Assembly (NCBI GenBank): GCA_015662065.1
Contig: DQUX01000241.1
Coordinates: 1 to 17,904, forward strand
Reading direction: 5' to 3'
Length of the DNA: 17,904 bases
Source of the DNA: Anaerolineales bacterium
GTDB taxonomy: Bacteria; Chloroflexota; Anaerolineae; B4-G1; DUEL01
The position numbers and the translations under genes are program-made. The notes under the pieces are model-generated. The model did not search any database, was not told where the DNA came from, and saw nothing but the letters and a program-made list of their open reading frames with translations. The first letter of the stretch is position 1. Each line of letters begins with the position of its first letter. Shown piece by piece: positions 6,737-13,665 of this stretch.

Positions 6737-9339
6737 AAAGATGGCCGTGGAAGCGAAAGAGGAGGTCGGGGACGGCCGAGCGGCTGGCTATGCTGACGCG
6801 GGTGGCGCGGGAGTTGACAGCTGGTCTGGACCTGATGGGGGTGCTGCGGCGCACGCTGGCGTTGAGCGTGCAGGCGGTGGATGCCACGGTCGGCAACCTG
6901 CTGTTGCTGGACGAAGAGGGACGGCTGGCGCTGGCGGTCGCGCTCTATGGGGGGAAGTTCCAGCGGGGGGACCTGGAGGCGGGCCGGAAGGCGCTGCAGG
7001 AGGGCCTGACGGGGTGGGTGGTGCAGAACCGTCGGCCGGTGCTGGTTGATGACGTGGAGAAGGACCCCCGCGGGCTGCGGGTCTTTGGGGCAACGATCGA
7101 TTACCGGCCCGGGGCCGTCGTCTGCGCCCCCCTCCTTCTCCCCCATCGCGTGGTCGGTGTCCTCACCTGCATCCATACGCGGACCGACCATTTCGGCGAG
7201 GCCGATCTTCAGACGCTCCAGTTCATCGCCGATCAGGCGGCGGTCGCTCTGGAGAACGCCCGGCTCTTTGCCGCCGAGGAGCAGCGGCGGGAGCTATCCA
7301 ATACGCTGAGCGAGATCGCCCGGGTCATCACCGCTACTCTGGACCTGGACGAGGTGCTCAACCTGATCCTGGAGCAACTGGGGCGGGTGATCCCCTACGA
7401 TAGCGCGTCCATCTTCCTCCTTCACAACCGGCGGCTCGACATTCGCGCCTGGCGGGGATTCGAGGACGTGCACGCTGTCCAGCGCATCTTCTTCGGGTTG
7501 GGGGGCGGACACATTATGGCGCGGGTGGTGGCCGGTCGTGAGCCCCTCGTCTGCGCCGATGTCCAACAGGAGGAGGGTTGGGAGAACGTCCCCGGCCTCC
7601 CCCCCATCCGTGGCTGGATCGGCGCTCCGCTGGTCGCCCGGGGTGAGGTGGTCGGCGCGCTCACGGTGGATAGCCACGAGCTGGGGGCTTACTCCGACGC
7701 GGACGCGCGGGTGGTGGCCGCCTTCGCCGACCACGCCGCCATCGCCGTCGCGAACGCCTGGCTCTGGCAGCAGGCTCAGCGGCGGCTGGATGAGATCGCG
7801 TTCCTCTACGAGACCGGCCAGGCCATGACCGCATCGCTGGAGCTGGACGATGTCCTTCGCTCGCTTATGAACAGGGTGCGGGAGTATTTTCGGATGGAGG
7901 CGGCCTCGGTGGCGATGGTGGACGAGGAGACGGGCGACCTGGTCTTTCGGGTTGCCGCAGGTGCCGCCGCCGCCGATGTGGTGGGGATGCGGCTCAAAGC
8001 AGGACAGGGGGTCGCCGGGTGGGTGGCCAGCTCCGGCCAACCCGCCCTGGTCCCCGCCGTCCGCCGCGACAAGCGCTTCTATCAGGGGGTGGATGAAAAG
8101 ACCGGCTTTCACACCCGGGCCTTGATGGCCGTTCCCATCAAGTTGGGGCAGAAGACGATCGGGGTAATCGAGGCCATCAACCCTCAAGAGGGCCGGTTGG
8201 AGGATGGGGACCTCAGACTTTTGATGAACGTGGCGACGCTGGCGGCCAGCGCGATCCAGAACGCCCGCCACTTCACCCGCGCCCGGGATGCCGAGCAACG
8301 ATACGCCAGCCTGTTCGAAAACAGCGCCGATCCCATCATCATCACCGATGCGTCCGGCCTTGTCATCGATGTCAATCGTAAGATGTGTGAGATGCTGGGA
8401 TATGAGAAGGAGGACCTGCTTGGGCGAGACATCGCCTCCCTCCATCGGGACCCCGATGCGACCCGGGAGCGGCTGGCTCAGGCCCTGGAGGGGGAAAGTA
8501 TCTTCTATAACGTCGAGACCGCGGCCCACGACGGCACCTTCCTTCCCTTTGAGGTCCGGGCCACCCGTGTGTTCCACGGCGACATCCCCTTCGTCCAATG
8601 GGTGTGTCACGACTTGATGGAGCGGCTGAAGCTGGAGCGGGTCCGCCAGGACCTGACCCACATGATCATCCACGACCTGCGCAATCCCCTCTCGTCCATT
8701 ATGAGCAGCCTCGACCTGATCCGCGCCGCCCTTATGGACAAGACGATCACGATCCCGATGGATCAACTCTTCACCATCGCCGAACGGAGCGGACAGAGAC
8801 TGTACCTGCTCATCGACTCCATCCTCGACCTGGCCCGGCTGGAGGACGGCCGGGCGAAGCTGGCCCGCAAGCGGTTGAATGTCCGGCATATGGTCCAGGA
8901 GGTGATGGACCAGGCGCGGCCGACGGCCACCGCCCGGGAACTGCATCTGGATAGTCGCATCCCTGCCCGGTTGCCCTCGCTTTTGGGGGATCGGGACCTC
9001 CTCCAGCGGGTGTTGTTGAACCTCCTGGACAACGCGATGAAGTTCACACCGCCGGGTGGCAGGATTCGGGTGGAGGTAGGCCAGCCGGATGCGGATACAC
9101 TCCTCTTCGCCGTGTCCGATACAGGGCCGGGGATACCGCCGGAGCACCACGAGCGGATCTTCGAGCAGTTCACCCGGCTGGAGAGGAAGGGAGCCCGAGG
9201 GACGGGGCTGGGGCTGGCGTTGTGCAGGTTGGCGGTGGAGGCCCACGGCGGTCGCATCTGGGTGGAGAGCGAGCCCGGCCGGGGGGCTACGTTCAAGTTC
9301 GTCCTCCCGGTGGGGGAGGAGGATGAGGGGGAGGCATGA
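6733..9339 (+). CDS. Soluble sensor histidine kinase: three GAF domains, PAS, HisKA, HATPase_c
   Basis: The protein has 868 residues and starts at ATG 6733, overlapping the preceding stop. A short, very basic N-terminus (KRWPWKRKRR) precedes the domains, and no membrane helix is visible. GAF units occupy roughly residues 18-180, 181-347 and 348-518. A PAS domain starts near 522 with RYASLFENSADPIIITDASG and runs to about 640. The H-box IIHDLRNPLSS places the phospho-acceptor at His647. The N-box LLDNAMKF contains Asn767, the G1 box DTGPGIP starts at Asp796, and the G2 glycines (GTGLGLAL) are present, so the catalytic core looks complete. There is no receiver domain. It should sense cytoplasmic signals and signal to a regulator encoded elsewhere. 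It is linked by ATGA overlaps to the Dck/Dak-type gene before it and the AlaX gene after it. Confidence 0.92.
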   Translation: MKRWPWKRKRRSGTAERLAMLTRVARELTAGLDLMGVLRRTLALSVQAVDATVGNLLLLDEEGRLALAVALYGGKFQRGDLEAGRKALQEGLTGWVVQNRRPVLVDDVEKDPRGLRVFGATIDYRPGAVVCAPLLLPHRVVGVLTCIHTRTDHFGEADLQTLQFIADQAAVALENARLFAAEEQRRELSNTLSEIARVITATLDLDEVLNLILEQLGRVIPYDSASIFLLHNRRLDIRAWRGFEDVHAVQRIFFGLGGGHIMARVVAGREPLVCADVQQEEGWENVPGLPPIRGWIGAPLVARGEVVGALTVDSHELGAYSDADARVVAAFADHAAIAVANAWLWQQAQRRLDEIAFLYETGQAMTASLELDDVLRSLMNRVREYFRMEAASVAMVDEETGDLVFRVAAGAAAADVVGMRLKAGQGVAGWVASSGQPALVPAVRRDKRFYQGVDEKTGFHTRALMAVPIKLGQKTIGVIEAINPQEGRLEDGDLRLLMNVATLAASAIQNARHFTRARDAEQRYASLFENSADPIIITDASGLVIDVNRKMCEMLGYEKEDLLGRDIASLHRDPDATRERLAQALEGESIFYNVETAAHDGTFLPFEVRATRVFHGDIPFVQWVCHDLMERLKLERVRQDLTHMIIHDLRNPLSSIMSSLDLIRAALMDKTITIPMDQLFTIAERSGQRLYLLIDSILDLARLEDGRAKLARKRLNVRHMVQEVMDQARPTATARELHLDSRIPARLPSLLGDRDLLQRVLLNLLDNAMKFTPPGGRIRVEVGQPDADTLLFAVSDTGPGIPPEHHERIFEQFTRLERKGARGTGLGLALCRLAVEAHGGRIWVESEPGRGATFKFVLPVGEEDEGEA

Positions 9340-10544
9340 ACACTGCGTCGGAGCGGCTCTACTACGCCGACCCCTATCTGACCCGGTTCGAGGCACGGGT
9401 GGTGGAACGACTGACCTGGAGGGACCATCCCGCAGTGGTGTTGGACCGTACCGCTTTCTACCCCACCTCCGGCGGCCAGCCGTCCGACCGGGGGGCCCTC
9501 TGCGACGTTCCTGTGATCGATGTGGAGGTGCTGGAACCGGACGGGGCGGTGGTCCACCTACTGGATGCCCCCCTACCCACGGATCGGGTGGTCGGGGAGG
9601 TGGATTGGGACCGCCGTTTCGACCATATGCAGCAGCACACCGGTCAGCATCTGCTCTCCGCTGCCTGCGAGCAGTTGCTGGACGCCGATACGGTCTCCTT
9701 CCACCTGGGGGCCGAGATGTGTACCATTGACCTGAACGTGGCCCGGATTCCCCTGGAGAAGATGGAGCCGGTGGAGGAACTGGTCAACCGGGTGATATGG
9801 GAGGACCGTCCCGTGGCGGCCCGCTTTGTGGCCCCCGAGAGGCTGGCCGACCTTCCCCTCCGCCGCCCTCCCTCGATAGAGGGACCGGTCCGTCTGGTGG
9901 AGGTGGAGGGGTTCGATCTCAACCCGTGTGGCGGGACCCACGTGGCCCGCACCGGGGAGATCGGGCTGCTTAAGGTGATCCGGCTGGATTACCGGGGTGC
10001 GGAGACCCGGGTGGAGTTTATCTGCGGCGGGCGGGCGCTGCGGGATTACCGGCGCAAGAACCGGACCGTGCTGGGGTTGGCCGCCGCGCTGACGGTGGGC
10101 TACTGGGAGCTGGAGGGAGCGGTGGCGCGGTTGCAGCAGGACTTGAAGGCGGCGCGGCGGGAGTTGCGCGCAGCCCGGGAGCGGGCCCTGGAGGAAGAGG
10201 CGATCCGGTTGGCCCAGGAGGCGGTCTCCTCCGGCTCGCTGCGGGTGGTCTGCAGGGTATGGGAGGGGCGCGCCCCCGCCGAGCTGCGGGCTCTGGCGCA
10301 GGGGGTAGTCGCTCACCCCGGTGCGGTGGCCCTGTTGGCGTCGACGGGGGAGCGGGTCCAGCTCTGCGTCGCCTGCTCCGAGGGGATGGAGGCGGATGCG
10401 GCGGCGATCCTGCATGCGGTGTGTGCGGAGCTGGGGGGGAAGGGGGGCGGGACCTCCCGCCTGGCCCAGGGCAGCGCCCCCGCCGCCAACCGCTCTCGGG
10501 TGGAGGATGTTCTGAGAACAATAAACCTGAGACCTGAAACCTGA
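9336..10544 (+). CDS. alaX: AlaX-type alanyl-tRNA editing protein, long form with DHHA1-like C-terminus
   Basis: The protein has 402 residues and starts at ATG 9336, overlapping the upstream stop, behind GAGGGGGAGG. It should hydrolyse mischarged aminoacyl-tRNAAla (Ser or Gly) in trans in the cytoplasm. The editing-core motif YPTSGGQPSD is at 42-51. The four zinc ligands are HTGQH (His101, His105) and CGGTH (Cys198, His202). Residues about 240-300 are a charged heptad-like coiled coil. The C-terminal region ends in the GGKGGG loop of the DHHA1 domain, as in alanyl-tRNA synthetase and long AlaX proteins. There is no synthetase catalytic domain, so this is not a truncated AlaRS. The last residues (NLRPET) and the stop are encoded by a heptamer tandem repeat. 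Its place at the end of a signalling-kinase operon is unusual; a functional link is unproven. Confidence 0.9.
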   Translation: MNTASERLYYADPYLTRFEARVVERLTWRDHPAVVLDRTAFYPTSGGQPSDRGALCDVPVIDVEVLEPDGAVVHLLDAPLPTDRVVGEVDWDRRFDHMQQHTGQHLLSAACEQLLDADTVSFHLGAEMCTIDLNVARIPLEKMEPVEELVNRVIWEDRPVAARFVAPERLADLPLRRPPSIEGPVRLVEVEGFDLNPCGGTHVARTGEIGLLKVIRLDYRGAETRVEFICGGRALRDYRRKNRTVLGLAAALTVGYWELEGAVARLQQDLKAARRELRAARERALEEEAIRLAQEAVSSGSLRVVCRVWEGRAPAELRALAQGVVAHPGAVALLASTGERVQLCVACSEGMEADAAAILHAVCAELGGKGGGTSRLAQGSAPAANRSRVEDVLRTINLRPET

Positions 10545-10552
10545 AACCCGAA
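10525..10552 (+). repeat. Four-unit heptamer tandem repeat (ACCTGAA)
   Basis: The units are ACCTGAG, ACCTGAA, ACCTGAA and ACCCGAA, directly adjacent, followed by ACGG. The array spans the end of the AlaX gene, and the TGA stop lies inside the third unit. The composition is AT-richer than the flanks. Arrays of this CAGGTTT/ACCTGAA type occur between genes in many bacterial genomes. Confidence 0.8.
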
Positions 10553-10580
10553 ACGGCCACAGTCTGGAGCACTTGCCTTT

Positions 10581-11432
10581 ATGGAAGAGATCGCACCTGG
10601 TGTCTACGTCTCCTCATTCTATCCCGGCATCAACGTCGGTCTCATCGTCACCGACGGTGGGCCCATTATGGTGGATAGCCCGCCACTGCCGGACGACGCG
10701 AGGGCGTGGCGGGAGCGGGCAGAGGAGGTCGCCGGCGGCCCGATCCGGTACGTCGTCCTCACCGACCACCATCCCGACCGCCTCATCGGCGCCGGGTGGC
10801 CGGGAGCACCCGTCGTCGCCGGGCGGGGCGCCTTCCGGCGACTCCGGGAGGGGGGGGAGTCCCTCTGGCGGGCCGTCGTGGAGGAGTGGGTCCGTCGTCG
10901 GCCCGGCGCGGAGGGCCTGGCAGACGCTCGGCCGGTCCTGCCGGAGGTCATCGTCGCTGGACGCGTCAGCCTCCACGGCTCCGTTCCCGTCGTCGTGGAG
11001 TCGGTGCCCGGCGCCGCCCCCGGCAGCGTCTGGGTACGGCTTCCGGAGCAGGAGGTGCTCTTCGCCGGCGATACGGTGGTGGTGGGCGCTCACCCGTTTC
11101 TGGCCGAGGCCCCCGACACCCGGGCCTGGCTGGAGACCCTGGTCGATCTGCGCCGGCCCTGGTTCCCGGCCCGGCTCATCGTCCCCGGCCGGGGGCCGGT
11201 GTGTGACAAAGAGGCCACCCGCGATCTGAGCGCGTACATCCAGCGGGTCCGGCGGCGGATTCGCTCCGTCCACACCGCCGGCGGTGGCCGGGGGGACCTG
11301 GCCGGCCTGGTGGAGGAGTTCCTCTCCCTCTTCCCCATCGAGGAGGGGGAGCGGGAGAGGGTGCAGCGGCAGGTCCGGGCCGGCCTGGAGCGGGTTTTCG
11401 AGGAACTGCGGCCGGAGGAAGCGGAGGAGTGA
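10581..11432 (+). CDS. Metallo-beta-lactamase-fold protein with a degenerate metal site
   Basis: The protein has 283 residues and starts at ATG 10581, with GGAG at 10565-10568 as a weakly placed ribosome binding site. The MBL fold can be traced strand by strand. GLIVTDGGPIMVDSP is the entry strand. The position of HxHxDH reads DHHPDR (residues 62-67). VPGAAPGSVWV stands where VPGHTPGS is usual (Ala145). LFAGD supplies Asp164, and VPGRGPV stands where PGHGPV is usual (Arg204). Four of the usual metal-binding histidines are therefore replaced, leaving His64, Asp66 and Asp164. The C-terminal 70 residues are helical. I expect a non-hydrolytic or altered-metal protein, and the substrate is unknown. 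Its last four bases overlap the next gene (GTGA), which suggests coupled expression with the TPR protein. Confidence 0.8.
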   Translation: MEEIAPGVYVSSFYPGINVGLIVTDGGPIMVDSPPLPDDARAWRERAEEVAGGPIRYVVLTDHHPDRLIGAGWPGAPVVAGRGAFRRLREGGESLWRAVVEEWVRRRPGAEGLADARPVLPEVIVAGRVSLHGSVPVVVESVPGAAPGSVWVRLPEQEVLFAGDTVVVGAHPFLAEAPDTRAWLETLVDLRRPWFPARLIVPGRGPVCDKEATRDLSAYIQRVRRRIRSVHTAGGGRGDLAGLVEEFLSLFPIEEGERERVQRQVRAGLERVFEELRPEEAEE

Positions 11433-12367
11433 CCCGTCTTGCTGTGCCCTCCAGACCCCGCAGCCCGCTGGACGAGGTGCGCCAGGCCCTGGAGCGGGTG
11501 GAGATGCGGCTGGCCAACCTGCGCGGCTCCGGCGCCGATGGTGTGGAGGTTCTCCTCCTGCTGGATCAGGTCGCCGACCGGCTGGAGGAACTGGAGGCGG
11601 CGGGGGCCGACGTGCGGGCCGAACGGGGCCGGCTGGAGTCGGCCTGGCAGGGCCTGCAGCGGAAGGCACGGCTCTTCCTCCGGGAGGTGGGGCCAGCGCT
11701 GAGGGCGGAGCGGGAGCGGCGGACCGTCGGGCCGCTTCGCCCCTGGTGGTGGCTGGATGAGGCCTACGGCCGGGCACAGCGGCGGGCGTTGGGGAGGGGG
11801 CTGCTCGTCGCCCTGGCGGTGGTGGCGACCGTGGCGGTCGGGTGGCTGGCCTACGAGCGGTTCCTGGCTCCGCCCCCTCAGGTCCGCCAGGCGCTGCGCC
11901 ACGCCGCCTGGGGGCAGGAGCGGATGGAGGCGGGCGACCTGGCGGGGGCGTTGGCGAAGTTCGAGGCTGCCGCGCGCCTGACCCCAGACGACCCAGAGAT
12001 GGTGCTCTGGGTGGGTGTGCTGCGGCAGAAGTTGGGGGATGAGGAAGGGGCACAGGCGGCCTACGGGGTGGCGCGGTGCCTGGGGCTGAGTGAGAAGGAG
12101 TTCCTCCTGCGGCGGGGAACTCTTTTCCTCGAAGCCGGCGACCTGGAGGCCGCCCGGGCCGACGCCGAGGCGGCTATCGAGCTGGACCCCCGCTGGGGAT
12201 ACGGTTTCTACCTGCGGGCCTCCGTGGAGGCGGCGGCGGGGGAGATCGGGGCCGCTGTAGCCGATTATCGGCGGGCGGCCGATCTGGCCCACATCGCTGG
12301 CGATACGCAGTTGGAAGCAGCGGCCCGCGCGCAGATGGCGTTGTTCCTGTTCTATCCGGAGAGATGA
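11429..12367 (+). CDS. Single-pass membrane protein with C-terminal TPR repeats
   Basis: The protein has 312 residues and starts at GTG 11429, behind GGAGGAAGCGGAGGA and overlapping the previous stop. Residues about 10-100 are charged and helical, probably coiled coil (LDEVRQALERVEMRLANL). A basic stretch (GRAQRRALGRG) is followed by one membrane helix at about 125-144 (LLVALAVVATVAVGWLAYERF region). By the positive-inside rule the N-terminal part is cytoplasmic and the rest outside. Residues about 150-310 hold about four TPR-like units with the usual small-residue and AxxxF/Y spacing, for example MEAGDLAGALAKFEAAARL, LEAGDLEAARADAEAAIEL and AAAGEIGAAVADYRRAADL. There is no enzymatic motif. 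It probably scaffolds a complex with its neighbours, the MBL-fold protein and the protease pair, but no partner can be proven here. Confidence 0.8.
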   Translation: MTRLAVPSRPRSPLDEVRQALERVEMRLANLRGSGADGVEVLLLLDQVADRLEELEAAGADVRAERGRLESAWQGLQRKARLFLREVGPALRAERERRTVGPLRPWWWLDEAYGRAQRRALGRGLLVALAVVATVAVGWLAYERFLAPPPQVRQALRHAAWGQERMEAGDLAGALAKFEAAARLTPDDPEMVLWVGVLRQKLGDEEGAQAAYGVARCLGLSEKEFLLRRGTLFLEAGDLEAARADAEAAIELDPRWGYGFYLRASVEAAAGEIGAAVADYRRAADLAHIAGDTQLEAAARAQMALFLFYPER

Positions 12368-12624
12368 TGAGCGAACGGGAGATGGTCCGTGTCCGGGCGG
12401 TCAAGGCCGCCTATGAGAAGGAGTTGTTGCGGAAGGCCAACGTAGTCGGCGTAGGGATCGGCCTGCGGAGGCGGGGTGGGCAGTCCACGGGTGAACTGTC
12501 CATCGTCGTCTCCGTGACGCACAAGGTGCCTCTGGAGGAACTGGATCCCCAGGACGTGATCCCTCGGGAGCTGGAGGGTGTCCCGGTGGACGTCCAGGCC
12601 GTCGGTGTCTTGCGCGCTCTCTGA
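12367..12624 (+). CDS. Small stand-alone homologue of the N-terminal domain of the downstream protease
   Basis: The protein has 85 residues from ATG 12367, with GGAG ending five bases upstream. ATG 12364 would add one Met but sits too close to the GGAG. After a basic helical start, the sequence from KANVVGVGIG to the end aligns with residues about 20-85 of the protease at 12651. Both share NVVxxGxG, ELSIVVSVTHKV (EISLVVSVTHKV in the protease), a DxIPxExxGVxxDV stretch and a final GVLRA(L/F). The protein stops where the protease continues into its catalytic domain and has no catalytic residues of its own. It might act as a separate prodomain, inhibitor, chaperone or subunit. It overlaps the TPR gene stop by one base and lies 26 bases before the protease gene, so all are probably co-expressed. 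Confidence 0.8.
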   Translation: MSEREMVRVRAVKAAYEKELLRKANVVGVGIGLRRRGGQSTGELSIVVSVTHKVPLEELDPQDVIPRELEGVPVDVQAVGVLRAL

Positions 12625-12650
12625 GCCTCCTTGCCGGAAAGGAGCATACG

Positions 12651-13655
12651 ATGATCGAGGAGTTGGTGGCTCAAGTCGGTGGGGTCAAACGGCGGTACGT
12701 CGGCGACCTGCTTGCCCGCCGTAATGTCGTCGCCTGTGGCGTCGGCTATAAGATCAGCGGCGGGGAGCGGACCGATGAGATAAGCCTGGTCGTCTCGGTG
12801 ACACACAAGGTCCATCCCTCGGCCCTCGCGCCGGAGGACCTCATCCCGCCGGAGGTGGACGGGGTTCGCACCGACGTTGTGGAGACGGGGGTGCTGCGCG
12901 CCTTCCAGGGGCCCAGGGACCGCTGGCGGCCGGTGGTGCCGCCGGGAGTCTCCGTAGGACACTACCGCATCAGCGCCGGTACCTTCGGCTGCCTGGTGGG
13001 GCGGGGGGGTGAGCGCTTCATCCTCTCCAACAATCATGTCCTGGCCGATATGAACAAGGGTGAGGAGGGGGACCCCATCCTCCAGCCCGGTTCGGCCGAC
13101 GGTGGGACGATGGAGGACCAGATCGCTACGCTGGCGGAGTTCGTACCTTTGGATTTCGGCACCGAGGAGCCGATCTGCTCTGTAGCGGGGTTCGCGGCGA
13201 CGGTGCTGAACGGGCTGGCCGCCCTGGTGGGCTCCACCCATCGCTTGCAGGCGGTGCGGCAGACTGAGGGGGTGAACCGGGTGGACGCGGCCATGGCCCA
13301 TCCCCTCTCGGCCGACATGGTCGGCAACGAGATCCTCTACATCGGCGCGCCCACCGGCGCAGGGACGGCGACGCTGGAGATGGCAGTGCAGAAGACTGGT
13401 CGCACCACCGGCCACACCACCGGTACCATCACCCAGGTCGATGTCACCGTACGCATCGACTATTACGGCCCTACCGCCCTCTTCGAGGGGCAGTTGGTCG
13501 CCTCACCGATGAGCGAGCCAGGGGACTCCGGCTCCGCCGTGCTGGATATGGAGCGGCGGGTGGTGGGCCTCCTCTTCGCCGGCTCCGATGCGGCGACGAT
13601 CATCAATCCGATCGAGGAGGTACTTTCCGCTCTGAACGTTGAGATCGTGACCTAG
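12651..13655 (+). CDS. Trypsin-fold serine protease, Nal1-like
   Basis: The protein has 334 residues and starts at ATG 12651 behind GGAAAGGAG (12636-12644). Residues about 1-85 form the domain shared with the preceding small protein, ending at GVLRAF. The catalytic part begins near residue 100 (GVSVGHYRISAGTFGCLV). The triad is readable: His129 in LSNNHVLAD, a probable Asp212 in VNRVDAAMAHPL, and Ser293 in GDSGSAV. The architecture matches bacterial trypsin-like proteases related to plant NAL1. There is no signal peptide or membrane helix, so it is probably cytoplasmic. The order of substrate or partner recognition is unknown. It ends 10 bases before the convergent MFS gene. Confidence 0.85.
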   Translation: MIEELVAQVGGVKRRYVGDLLARRNVVACGVGYKISGGERTDEISLVVSVTHKVHPSALAPEDLIPPEVDGVRTDVVETGVLRAFQGPRDRWRPVVPPGVSVGHYRISAGTFGCLVGRGGERFILSNNHVLADMNKGEEGDPILQPGSADGGTMEDQIATLAEFVPLDFGTEEPICSVAGFAATVLNGLAALVGSTHRLQAVRQTEGVNRVDAAMAHPLSADMVGNEILYIGAPTGAGTATLEMAVQKTGRTTGHTTGTITQVDVTVRIDYYGPTALFEGQLVASPMSEPGDSGSAVLDMERRVVGLLFAGSDAATIINPIEEVLSALNVEIVT

Positions 13656-13665
13656 GGGGCAACGG

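Noticed and set aside
7294..9396. A 700-codon minus-strand frame opposite the 3-GAF kinase
   Set aside because: It has biased His/Gln/Pro/Gly composition and no domain motif, and it is antisense to a clearly conserved kinase.
9336..10544. A truncated alanyl-tRNA synthetase
   Set aside because: The frame begins with a normal AlaX N-terminus at a coupled ATG and has both zinc motifs and the DHHA1 end. No remnant of a class II catalytic domain lies upstream.
10614..12053. A 479-codon minus-strand frame rich in Pro, Arg and Ala
   Set aside because: This is low-complexity antisense of the MBL and TPR genes, whose own frames show fold motifs and coupled starts.
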